Below, piece after piece: positions 25,004 through 31,846 of a stretch of 42,243 nucleotides of DNA. The position numbers and the translations under genes were made by a program. The first letter of the stretch is position 1. Every line of letters begins with the position of its first letter. Origin of the DNA: an uncultured Bacilli bacterium. GTDB lineage: Bacteria; Bacillota_I; Bacilli_A; RF39; UBA660. The stretch spans positions 1 to 42,243 of the forward strand of contig CAKPHY010000011.1 of the NCBI GenBank assembly GCA_934162285.1, read 5' to 3'. Below the pieces are notes generated by a model. That model was not told the origin of the DNA, searched no databases, and worked only from the letters and a program-made list of their open reading frames with translations.

Positions 25004-26083
25004 ATGATAGATAAAAATAAGAATATTGTTGTTACTGTTGTATTTTCTTTATTTCTGCTTAGTTTTTTCTTAGTTAATATATTTAAAAAAGATACTTTGA
25101 TATCAACATCAGAAAGACGTAAGCTAGAACAATTTCCAAAATTTACTTCTGAATCTTTGTTTAATGGTACTTTTTTTCAAAAGTTTGATAGTTATACTAC
25201 TGATCAATTTGTTATGCGTGATAATTTTAGATTATTAAAAGTTAATTTAGAACTAACTATGAAACATAATTATAATGATTTATATGTTTATAATAATTAT
25301 ATAGTTAAGCAGCTTTATCCTTTATCTGAAAATTCAGTTTCACGTTTAATAAATAAAATTGATTTTATTAAAAATAATTATTTAAAAAATAATAATATTT
25401 ACTTTAGTATTGTCCCTGATAAAAATTATTTTATTTCTAATGGTAATTTAAAACTTGATTATTCTAAAATGGAGAATATGATGAAAACTAATTTAAATTA
25501 TGCCCATTATATTAATATTTTTGATTTGTTATCATTAGATAATTATTATAAAACAGATACTCATTGGAAACAGGAAACTTTAATTGATGTTGCTAAAAAG
25601 TTTGCTAGTGAAATGAATTTTACTATATCTGATAATTATAAAGTTGAGAAAGTAGTTGATTTTTTAGGTGTTTATGCTGGTCAGTTACCGATTAAAAATG
25701 ATTATGAAAGTATAAATATTTTAGTCAGTGATTCTACTAAAAATAGTAAAGTTTATAATTATGAAAATAATAAAACGACTGATGTTTATGATCTTACTAA
25801 GAAAGACTCAATTGATAAATATGATATTTATTTATCAGGAGCAGTTCCTTTAATTACTATAACTAATGATGCTACTTTAAATGATCGTGAGTTAATTGTT
25901 TTTAGAGATTCTTATGGTAGTAGTTTAGTTCCATTATTTACTTCAGGATATAAAAAAATAACGGTTGTTGATACCCGTTACATTTCACCTAAAATATTAA
26001 ATCAATATATTGAATTTAATGATCAGGATATTTTATTTCTTTATAGCACTTTATTAATTAATAATAGTTCATCTTTAAAATAA
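25004..26083 (+). CDS. DHHW-family protein (SGNH/AlgX-like acyl transfer partner)
   Basis: A 359-aa protein with an N-terminal membrane segment (about residues 8-27) and an outer SGNH-hydrolase-like domain. The family motif is seen as DTHW at 185-188, and FRDSYGSS places D302/S303 where AlgJ/AlgX proteins have their second motif. Paired with the MBOAT gene, it probably completes O-acetylation of a surface polymer outside the membrane. RBS TAGGAGG. Its stop codon (TAA 26081-26083) directly abuts the stop of a reverse-strand hydrolase fragment, and its last 132 bases are part of direct repeat DR2. Confidence 0.85.
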   Translation: MIDKNKNIVVTVVFSLFLLSFFLVNIFKKDTLISTSERRKLEQFPKFTSESLFNGTFFQKFDSYTTDQFVMRDNFRLLKVNLELTMKHNYNDLYVYNNYIVKQLYPLSENSVSRLINKIDFIKNNYLKNNNIYFSIVPDKNYFISNGNLKLDYSKMENMMKTNLNYAHYINIFDLLSLDNYYKTDTHWKQETLIDVAKKFASEMNFTISDNYKVEKVVDFLGVYAGQLPIKNDYESINILVSDSTKNSKVYNYENNKTTDVYDLTKKDSIDKYDIYLSGAVPLITITNDATLNDRELIVFRDSYGSSLVPLFTSGYKKITVVDTRYISPKILNQYIEFNDQDILFLYSTLLINNSSSLK

Positions 26084-26157
26084 TTAATGTATTTGTTTAC
26101 AAACACCTTCATTAGGTTCATAGAAACAGTGGTTTTTATAGCGCCCACTGTTTTTTG
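26084..26157 (-). pseudogene. 3' fragment of the CwlJ-like hydrolase gene
   Basis: This duplicates the last 74 bases of the hydrolase gene whose complete copy is at 27499-27927. It encodes the final two dozen residues (SGRYKNHCFYEPNEG region) without a start. It is the scar left by the insertion of the fic segment. Confidence 0.85.
26124..26156 (+). terminator. Terminator of the MBOAT-DHHW operon
   Basis: AAACAGTGG (26124-26132) pairs with CCACTGTTT (26145-26153), then T-run 26151-26156. In this left copy the hairpin is free-standing; in the right copy (27539-27572) it lies inside the coding region of the converging hydrolase. Confidence 0.8.
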
Positions 26158-26194
26158 ATATTTATTTGTTTAGATATTATTAAAAAGATTTAAA

Positions 26195-26272
26195 TCAATT
26201 GCATCAAACATATTGTCAATTGAATCATTATATGCTATAATGATGCAAATGAAACGAGATGATGCAATTTGA
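26195..26272 (+). promoter_or_regulatory. fic promoter with three operator-like 12-mers
   Basis: TTGTCA (26213-26218), 17 bp, TATAAT (26236-26241) with an extended TGC. Three copies of a TGATGCAAWTGA-type element surround it: reverse at 26195-26206, forward at 26241-26252 over the transcript start, and forward at 26260-26272 over the start codon (one extra T). This suggests autoregulation, perhaps by the Fic protein's own winged helix. Confidence 0.65.
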
Positions 26273-27321
26273 GAAAATTTAATTTAATCGAAGAATATAA
26301 GAGTATTATAACTAATAGTAATATTATTAATTTAATAAGTAATATTCATGAATATAAGGGAAAACAGTCATATTTATTGGATTCTAAAAAAGATGCTTTA
26401 GAAACTTTATTAAAAATTGCTAAAGTTCAGAGTACTACTTCATCAAATAAAATTGAAGGTATTTACACTACTGATAAAAGGATTAAAGAGATAGTAAATC
26501 AAAAGTTAGAACCTAAAAACAGAAATGAAGAAGAAATTGCTGGTTATAGAGATGTGTTATTTTTAATTCATGAAAATTATAAATTTATTGAAATTAATAA
26601 AAATACAATTTTACAATTACATAGAGATTTATATAAGTATACTGGTTATAGTTATGGTGGAAAATTTAAAAATTCTCAAAATTATATTGAGGAAGAAAAT
26701 GAAAAAGGAGAAAGGAAAATAAGGTTTACACCGTTATCTCCTGTTGAAACGCCAATTGCAATTGAAGATTTATGTAAAAATTATAATGAATTGGTTAATG
26801 ATGAATCATGTGATTTATTAGTTTTGATTCCTATATTTATATTAGATTTTGTATCTATACATCCGTTTAATGATGGTAATGGGAGAATGAGTAGGTTACT
26901 TACTTTATTATTACTATATAAAGCAGGTTATATGGTTGGTAAATATATTAGTATTGAAAAAATAATTGAAGATACAAAAGATAGCTATTATGACGTATTA
27001 GGAAAGAGTTCTTTAAAATGGCATAGTAATGAAAATAATTATTCCTATTTTGTAGAGTATTATTTAGGAATAATATTAAATGCTTATAAGGAATTTGATT
27101 CAAGAATAAGCATTATTAAAACTAAAAAAGTAACTTCTTATGATAGGATTATAGATATATTTAAAGATAATATTATTCCAATAGATAAATCTTTAATAAT
27201 GAATAAGTGCCCTGACTTAAGTGAAACTACTGTTGAAAGAATATTAAATAAATTACTTAAGGAAAATAAAATTGTTAAAATTTCGGGTGGAAGGTATACA
27301 AAATATAAATTGAATAATTGA
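26269..27321 (+). CDS. fic: Class II Fic family protein with C-terminal winged helix
   Basis: A 350-aa AMP-transferase (AMPylase) candidate. The inhibitory helix motif SNKIEG ([ST]xxxE[GN]) is at residues 59-64, N-terminal to the core, making it class II. The Fic active site HPFNDGNGRMSR is complete at 198-209. The C-terminal 60 residues (SLIMNKCPDLSETTVERIL) form a winged-helix DNA-binding or dimer domain. The start is TTG at 26269, the only start that fits the frame; no AGGAGG is seen and one operator site overlaps it, so expression is probably low and controlled. It is the sole gene in an insertion bounded by 206-bp repeats. Target protein unknown; no separate antitoxin is needed in class II. 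Confidence 0.88.
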   Translation: MRKFNLIEEYKSIITNSNIINLISNIHEYKGKQSYLLDSKKDALETLLKIAKVQSTTSSNKIEGIYTTDKRIKEIVNQKLEPKNRNEEEIAGYRDVLFLIHENYKFIEINKNTILQLHRDLYKYTGYSYGGKFKNSQNYIEEENEKGERKIRFTPLSPVETPIAIEDLCKNYNELVNDESCDLLVLIPIFILDFVSIHPFNDGNGRMSRLLTLLLLYKAGYMVGKYISIEKIIEDTKDSYYDVLGKSSLKWHSNENNYSYFVEYYLGIILNAYKEFDSRISIIKTKKVTSYDRIIDIFKDNIIPIDKSLIMNKCPDLSETTVERILNKLLKENKIVKISGGRYTKYKLNN

Positions 27322-27366
27322 AGATATAAATTTTGAAGTAATAATAAATCATATAGTATTTTTTAG

Positions 27367-27498
27367 AAAAAAATAACGGTTGTTGATACCCGTTACATTT
27401 CACCTAAAATATTAGATCAATATATTGAATTTAATGATCAGGATGTTTTATTTCTTTATAGCACTTTACTAATTAATAATAGTTCATCTTTAAAATAA
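27367..27498 (+). pseudogene. 3' fragment of the DHHW gene
   Basis: Duplicates the last 43 codons and stop of the DHHW gene (KITVVDTRYIS onward). It has no start of its own. Confidence 0.88.
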
Positions 27499-27927
27499 TT
27501 AATGTATTTGTTTACAAACACCTTCATTAGGTTCATAGAAACAGTGGTTTTTATAGCGCCCACTGTTTTTTTGTTCCCACCAATAGTTTAAGCAAGTAGC
27601 ACCTGTTTTGGGTGCATAAAACCATAAAGCATTGGTAGCTGGATAATAGTATTCACCTTTTAAAACACGGTTAGCTAATTCTTTTTCAATGCTTGTTGGA
27701 TTACTAAAGAAAAGTGGGCTATCAGTTCCACTGAAACCGCCTGGATTTTGATAAATAGCATCAGTTATACTATTGATATCTTTGAAAGTTAAACAATCTA
27801 CTAAAGCACGATTAACAATAACATTTCCTACCATTAGCATTCCGAGATTCCCTTCGCCTAAAGCTTCAGCACGCATGAGTCTTGCAAGTAAGTCACGTTC
27901 TTTACTTGTATAATTTATAATTGCCAT
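27499..27927 (-). CDS. Cell wall hydrolase, SleB/CwlJ family
   Basis: A 142-aa peptidoglycan hydrolase (Hydrolase_2 domain), the size of CwlJ. The catalytic Glu is E21 in MRAEALGEG; TNALWFYAP and NHCFYEP near the end are family motifs. There is no signal peptide, as in CwlJ, which acts in spores; with no sporulation genes here the role is open. GGTGAT precedes the start on the minus strand. Its 3' end is part of DR2, and its stop directly abuts the DHHW stop. A forward-strand terminator lies inside its last 75 bases, so its C-terminal codons do double duty. Confidence 0.85.
   Translation of the reverse strand: MAIINYTSKERDLLARLMRAEALGEGNLGMLMVGNVIVNRALVDCLTFKDINSITDAIYQNPGGFSGTDSPLFFSNPTSIEKELANRVLKGEYYYPATNALWFYAPKTGATCLNYWWEQKNSGRYKNHCFYEPNEGVCKQIH
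27539..27572 (+). terminator. Forward terminator inside the hydrolase coding region
   Basis: AAACAGTGG (27539-27547) and CCACTGTTT (27560-27568), then seven T (27566-27572). On the other strand these bases encode QKNSGRYKNHCF. Before the fic insertion this would have ended the MBOAT-DHHW transcript. Confidence 0.7.
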
Positions 27928-28000
27928 ATAATCACCAATGTATTATATGATTATTTAAGCAAATGTTTATAAATTACATAAAATAAAATAGGTGATTTAA

Positions 28001-28948
28001 ATGAATAAGTTAGTTGGTAATACACCAATGATAAAAATTAATTATGAAATTGATGGTGTTAAAAAGGAAATTTATGCTAAATTAGAATATTATAATGTGA
28101 CAGGAAGCATTAAGGATCGTATTGTTTATAACATTTTAGATAATGAACGTGAAAAAGGAAATTTAAAACATGGTCAACCTATTATCGAAGCTACAAGTGG
28201 CAATACGGGTATTGCTCTTGCTTCTTATGGTGCTTGTTATAAGCATCCGGTTTATATATTTATGCCAGTTTGGTCGAGTGAAGAACGTCGTAAATTAATG
28301 CAACTTTATGGAGCTAATTTGATTTTAATAACGCGTGAAGATGGTGGCTTTAAAAAGTGTATTGAAGAAGCTAAGAAGAAAGCTAAAGAATTAAATGGAT
28401 TTTTGTTAAATCAATTTGAAAACAATGATAATGTTTTAGTTCATAAAAAGACAACTGCTAAGGAAATAATTGCTAAGGTACCATTTATTTCTTCCTTTGT
28501 AAGTGGAATTGGTACAGGTGGAACTTTTATGGGAATTGCTCTTGGATTAAAAGAACATAATAAAATGGTAAAAGCAGTAGCTTTAGAACCAGCATCAGTT
28601 CCAATACTTAGTGGTGGTGAAATTACTGGTCCTCATAAAATATCAGGAATAGGTGATGATTTTATTCCAGATATTGTAGATCCTAAAATTATTGATAAAA
28701 TAATTGATGTTAGTGATGATGATGCTTTAAGAATGGCTCGTAAGGTTGCTTGTGAACTTGGAATTGCTATTGGTATTTCTAGTGGTGCTAATATTTTTGC
28801 TTCTATTTTAACACGCGAACAAGAAGGTAGTGTTGTTACAGTTATTCCTGATGATGCTAAGAAGTATTTGTCGACTGATTTACTAAATGATATTGCTGAT
28901 TCTGATTTTACGTCAAAAATTAAATTTTTAGATTATGAAGTTATTTGA
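28001..28948 (+). CDS. cysK: Cysteine synthase family PLP enzyme
   Basis: Makes cysteine from O-acetylserine and sulfide, or a related beta-replacement; 315 aa. The PLP lysine is K38 (TGSIKDR), the substrate loop is TSGNTG (65-70), the phosphate loop GTGGT (171-175), and SSGAN is near the end. The loop before the lysine reads NVTGSIKDR where most CysK have NPGGSVKDR, so specificity could differ (for example cystathionine beta-synthase-like). TAGGTGAT precedes the ATG. It is alone, divergent from the hydrolase, with no cysE nearby. The downstream gene has its own -10. Confidence 0.86.
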   Translation: MNKLVGNTPMIKINYEIDGVKKEIYAKLEYYNVTGSIKDRIVYNILDNEREKGNLKHGQPIIEATSGNTGIALASYGACYKHPVYIFMPVWSSEERRKLMQLYGANLILITREDGGFKKCIEEAKKKAKELNGFLLNQFENNDNVLVHKKTTAKEIIAKVPFISSFVSGIGTGGTFMGIALGLKEHNKMVKAVALEPASVPILSGGEITGPHKISGIGDDFIPDIVDPKIIDKIIDVSDDDALRMARKVACELGIAIGISSGANIFASILTREQEGSVVTVIPDDAKKYLSTDLLNDIADSDFTSKIKFLDYEVI

Positions 28949-28966
28949 TTTAGTAATTATTCATGT

Positions 28967-28972
28967 TATAAT
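28967..28972 (+). promoter_or_regulatory. -10 box before the ALDH-like gene
   Basis: TATAAT with an extended TGT upstream; no convincing -35. The transcript would start near 28979, leaving about 22 nt before the ATG at 29002, with no AGGAGG-like site in that leader. Confidence 0.5.
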
Positions 28973-29001
28973 TTCATAAGAGAAAGTTGTTGTGATGTTG
29001 T

Positions 29002-29757
29002 ATGGAGTATGTTGTTTCTAATGTTTTAATGATTCTTTATAAAAATATTGAGATTAATTTTAAAGATCAGGATAAGTTACTAGATATTATTAAAAAATAT
29101 TTAGAAAAGCAAAATCCAACTTATTTAATAACTGAACAAACTACTTTAAAAACATCTATTATAACTAAAGTTTATTATCCTAAAGGAATATTTAAAGTTT
29201 ATGTGGAAAATAATGATGTTTATGCTACATTTGAACTTATGCTTGCTTTAATAATGACAAAGAACAAGGCTGTTTTTGAAGTGTTTGATAATTATGAAAT
29301 GATTGAAAAATTAGTAAAAATTGTAAATGGAATTGTTAATTTTGAGATTTTTAAAATTAATAATAATGAATTTTATGATGAAGTTATATGTATTGGTAGT
29401 AGAAGTTTTTTAGATGAATTGCGAAATAGTCTTGATTCTAATATTTTATATTTTGGCTATTTTAAATATGACATTTATTTATCGAAAGAATATGAAGGTA
29501 AAATAGCTAAATTAAATAGTAAAGATTATATTATTTATTCTAATATTTCGGTTAAAGAGGCTGTTCAAAAAATTAATGAATTAGGTACTAATTTTACTAG
29601 TGCTATTTTTAGTAAAAATGAAGATGATATTAAATTTTTTATGGAAAATTGTAATAGTAAAAATATTTATGTTAATATGTTACCTAGTAAGAAGTGTTAT
29701 TTGGATTTTGATTTAAATCTTTTTGTTAAAATAAAAAATGTAATAATTAGTAAATAA
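29002..29757 (+). CDS. Degenerate aldehyde-dehydrogenase-like protein
   Basis: A 251-aa cytoplasmic protein, not a standard family member. YYPKGIFKVYVEN followed by a helix and NKAVFEVF (about residues 58-96) has the outline of the ALDH segment P-G-V-x-I-x-P-N...GN-VVLKPS. NFTSAIFSKNEDDIKFF and KNIYVNMLPS (about 197-229) match the ALDH end LTAAIFT...GNVYVN. The middle is far shorter than in ALDH (usual 450-500 aa), and no GQxC catalytic Cys is present. It is probably a non-catalytic relic or repurposed fold (possibly of the ProA branch). No clear ribosome site precedes the ATG. It ends at a GAAA-loop terminator. Confidence 0.5.
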   Translation: MEYVVSNVLMILYKNIEINFKDQDKLLDIIKKYLEKQNPTYLITEQTTLKTSIITKVYYPKGIFKVYVENNDVYATFELMLALIMTKNKAVFEVFDNYEMIEKLVKIVNGIVNFEIFKINNNEFYDEVICIGSRSFLDELRNSLDSNILYFGYFKYDIYLSKEYEGKIAKLNSKDYIIYSNISVKEAVQKINELGTNFTSAIFSKNEDDIKFFMENCNSKNIYVNMLPSKKCYLDFDLNLFVKIKNVIISK

Positions 29758-29779
29758 AAAGTTAGAAATAACTTTTTTT
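29756..29779 (+). terminator. Terminator with GAAA tetraloop
   Basis: AAAAAGTTA (29756-29764), loop GAAA, TAACTTTTTTT (29769-29779). It closes the ALDH-like gene. The arms are mostly A and T, but the loop and T-run are ideal. Confidence 0.8.
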
Positions 29780-29789
29780 ATTGTATAAT
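29762..29789 (+). promoter_or_regulatory. Promoter of the LRR gene, placed for a leaderless mRNA
   Basis: TTAGAA (29762-29767), 16 bp, TATAAT (29784-29789). The predicted start of transcription, 6-8 bases after the -10, falls on the ATG at 29796. The -35 overlaps the preceding terminator stem. Confidence 0.5.
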
Positions 29790-29795
29790 GTTTGT

Positions 29796-31448
29796 ATGGA
29801 AGTTAAAAATGGTGTTTTAGTTAGTATTAGTATTGATGATATTTTAGATGAAACTCTTATTGTTCCTGATGTTTTAGAAATATATGATAATCTATTTGAC
29901 AATTTATTTATTAAAAAGATTATTTTTACTTCTGATGTCAAGTTAAATAATAGGTTCTTTTTAGAGTGTCTTTCTTTAAAAGAAGTTGAATTTAAAAAGA
30001 AAAGAAAAATAGAAGATAATTTATTTAGAAATACAATGTTAGAAAAAATAGTTTTTCCTTCAAATTTGGAAATTATTGGTGAAAGTGCTTTTAAAAATTG
30101 TAAAAAATTGGATTGTTTAAAATTTCCTAGTAGTTTAAAAAGAATTGAGATGAATGCTTTTTGGAATTGTGTTTCTTTAAAAAATATTGAATTTAATGCA
30201 AATCTAGAATATATTGGTTCTTATGCTTTTGGTAATACTAAAATTGAGAATGTATCTTTACTTTCTTTAAAAGATATTGGTTTATTTCCATTTCATATGT
30301 GTAAAAATTTGATAAAAGTTAAATTTAGTCAACTTTTTCATAATGCTCTTCTTGATGATACTAATTCTTGTTTACGTGAAGTAACAATTGCTTCTGAAAA
30401 ATTTGCTATTATGAAAAAATTAAAAGAAATCTTGAAGTTTGATAATTATATAGTTATTAGATATTCTGATGATTCTTTTATGATTAATGGTAAGATTTTC
30501 GAAAAAAAACAATTTGATGTTAATTATGTAAATGAATTATTTCAAAATAATTTAATATTTAATCTTTATTATTGGTCTTGTTATCAAGATTTTAATCCGG
30601 GTGCGGTTTTAATTATTCCACGTTCTTTGATAAGAAGTTATATAAAAAATAATCGTTTTTATAATGATTTATTAAATAAATATGCTGCAAATTTTGAAGA
30701 AATTTATTCTTTAATTAAGTTTATAACTATTTTTGATGGTTTATCTAAAAAAAAGATTGATGTTGAAGCTTTGATTAATAGAATTGGAATTAAAAGTATT
30801 GTCAAACAATTTAAGCAAGTAAATATTCGAGAATTTAATTATAAATTTAAAAATATTTATTTAACTCTTTTAGAAAATTATGATCTTTCTTTAATTGAAG
30901 GTATTATGCCTTTTCTTTATAACAATATTGAAAAAGTAAGTAATTTGAAAGATAACATTAGCATAGAATTAATTGATGATTTACAGTATTTAACTTATTC
31001 ATCAGATGTTAAAATTATTAAGATTGCTTTTGTTAATAATTATAATTGGCTTGATAATTCTAATCCTTTTAAACAACTACGAGCACTTATTCTTGGTAGC
31101 ATGTTAGATAATAACTGTTTTACTGAAACTAAAAGTATTAGATTATTTAATATTGTTGATCGTAATCGGGTTTTAATCGCGACTGCTTGTCTTTATTTTA
31201 ATGATAGTGATAAATATTTATTATTTAATTCGATTAAATTAACTCAGTCATTTATAACTAGATCAGCTAGTGCTGTTTTGATTCGTGATGAAATTATTGA
31301 TAATGTTTTATTAGAGATTCAAGATGTTTTAAATTTTTTAAATGAAATTAATGAAATCGTTAGTAAAGTTCATGTTAGTATTAGTGCAAGAAGTATTCAA
31401 AGTGAATTATTAAATAGGGGAACTAAAGTAATTTTTCAAAATTTGTAA
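29796..31448 (+). CDS. Leucine-rich-repeat protein (BspA-like LRR_5), cytoplasmic
   Basis: A 550-aa protein. Repeats of the BspA/LRR_5 type lie at about residues 40-185, with units such as LEKIVFPSNLEIIGESAF, LKRIEMNAFWNC and LEYIGSYAFGNT. The remaining 350 residues are helical and unrecognised, with no second repeat block. There is no signal peptide, TM segment or sorting motif, unlike most BspA-type surface proteins, so it should stay in the cytoplasm. The start ATG 29796 is preferred because family-like sequence begins there and upstream in-frame codons lie in the promoter; no ribosome site is present. Role unknown; LRR_5 domains bind proteins. Confidence 0.72.
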   Translation: MEVKNGVLVSISIDDILDETLIVPDVLEIYDNLFDNLFIKKIIFTSDVKLNNRFFLECLSLKEVEFKKKRKIEDNLFRNTMLEKIVFPSNLEIIGESAFKNCKKLDCLKFPSSLKRIEMNAFWNCVSLKNIEFNANLEYIGSYAFGNTKIENVSLLSLKDIGLFPFHMCKNLIKVKFSQLFHNALLDDTNSCLREVTIASEKFAIMKKLKEILKFDNYIVIRYSDDSFMINGKIFEKKQFDVNYVNELFQNNLIFNLYYWSCYQDFNPGAVLIIPRSLIRSYIKNNRFYNDLLNKYAANFEEIYSLIKFITIFDGLSKKKIDVEALINRIGIKSIVKQFKQVNIREFNYKFKNIYLTLLENYDLSLIEGIMPFLYNNIEKVSNLKDNISIELIDDLQYLTYSSDVKIIKIAFVNNYNWLDNSNPFKQLRALILGSMLDNNCFTETKSIRLFNIVDRNRVLIATACLYFNDSDKYLLFNSIKLTQSFITRSASAVLIRDEIIDNVLLEIQDVLNFLNEINEIVSKVHVSISARSIQSELLNRGTKVIFQNL

Positions 31449-31453
31449 TTTTC

Positions 31454-31482
31454 TTGCTAAAAACTTACCTTTATATTATAAT
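31454..31482 (+). promoter_or_regulatory. Promoter of the HTH/membrane-protein operon
   Basis: TTGCTA (31454-31459), 17 bp, TATAAT (31477-31482), then AAAGAGGTGAT and the ATG at 31499. Confidence 0.75.
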
Positions 31483-31498
31483 TAAAGAGGTGATAATT

Positions 31499-31846
31499 AT
31501 GAAAGATAAAGAAGAAGTAATTCGTCTTTTGCAAAAAAAAGAAGCGGGGGAATCTTTCTTAAGTTATAAGGAAATTGCCGAGATAACTGGTTATCATGTT
31601 AAGTATATTTTTAAATTGAAAAAAGAATTTTTAGATGGTACTTTAAAGCTTGAGCATGGTAATAAAAATAGGACACCTTCTAATGCTTTAAGTGAAAGTG
31701 AAAGAAATAAAATTATTAATTTATATAAGAGAAGTAATGCTAGTATTAGAAAATTTTGTAAATTTTATAATACACGTAGTTATTCTTGTATATATAATTT
31801 AGTTAAGGATATTAAAAAGGAGGATATTCATGAAAAACAACATTAA
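31499..31846 (+). CDS. Small helix-turn-helix protein resembling a transposase N-terminus
   Basis: A 115-aa protein. Residues 4-45 (VIRLLQKKEAG...SYKEIAEITGYHVKYIFKLK) are an HTH, and LEHGNKNRTPSNALSESER (about 52-70) followed by IINLYKRSN resembles the HGN-R-PSN linker of IS1202/ISNCY-type transposase N-terminal domains. The DDE catalytic domain is absent: the gene stops after IYNLVKDI. It has a strong promoter and GAGGTGAT site and overlaps the next gene by 17 bp, carrying that gene's AAGGAGG inside its own coding sequence. This suggests a domesticated DNA-binding regulator rather than a decayed IS, though a relic is possible. Confidence 0.65.
   Translation: MKDKEEVIRLLQKKEAGESFLSYKEIAEITGYHVKYIFKLKKEFLDGTLKLEHGNKNRTPSNALSESERNKIINLYKRSNASIRKFCKFYNTRSYSCIYNLVKDIKKEDIHEKQH

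Larger units (their letters stand above)
25952..26157 (+). repeat. Direct repeat DR2, left copy
   Basis: 206 bp, matching 27367-27573 with three substitutions and one T-run indel (about 98% identity). It contains the last 132 bases of the DHHW gene and the last 74 bases (reverse strand) of the CwlJ-like hydrolase. The two copies bracket a 1.2-kb segment with one gene, fic. Confidence 0.93.
27367..27573 (+). repeat. Direct repeat DR2, right copy
   Basis: Copy of 25952-26157. The three differences all fall in the DHHW part: two change residues (Asn to Asp, Ile to Val) and one is silent. This fits a right DHHW fragment no longer under selection, while the hydrolase part differs only by one T in a T-run. 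Confidence 0.93.

Noticed and set aside
26243..26268. ATG starts upstream of fic (26243, 26249, 26259, 26262)
   Set aside because: None is in frame with the Fic protein; TTG at 26269 is the only one that fits.
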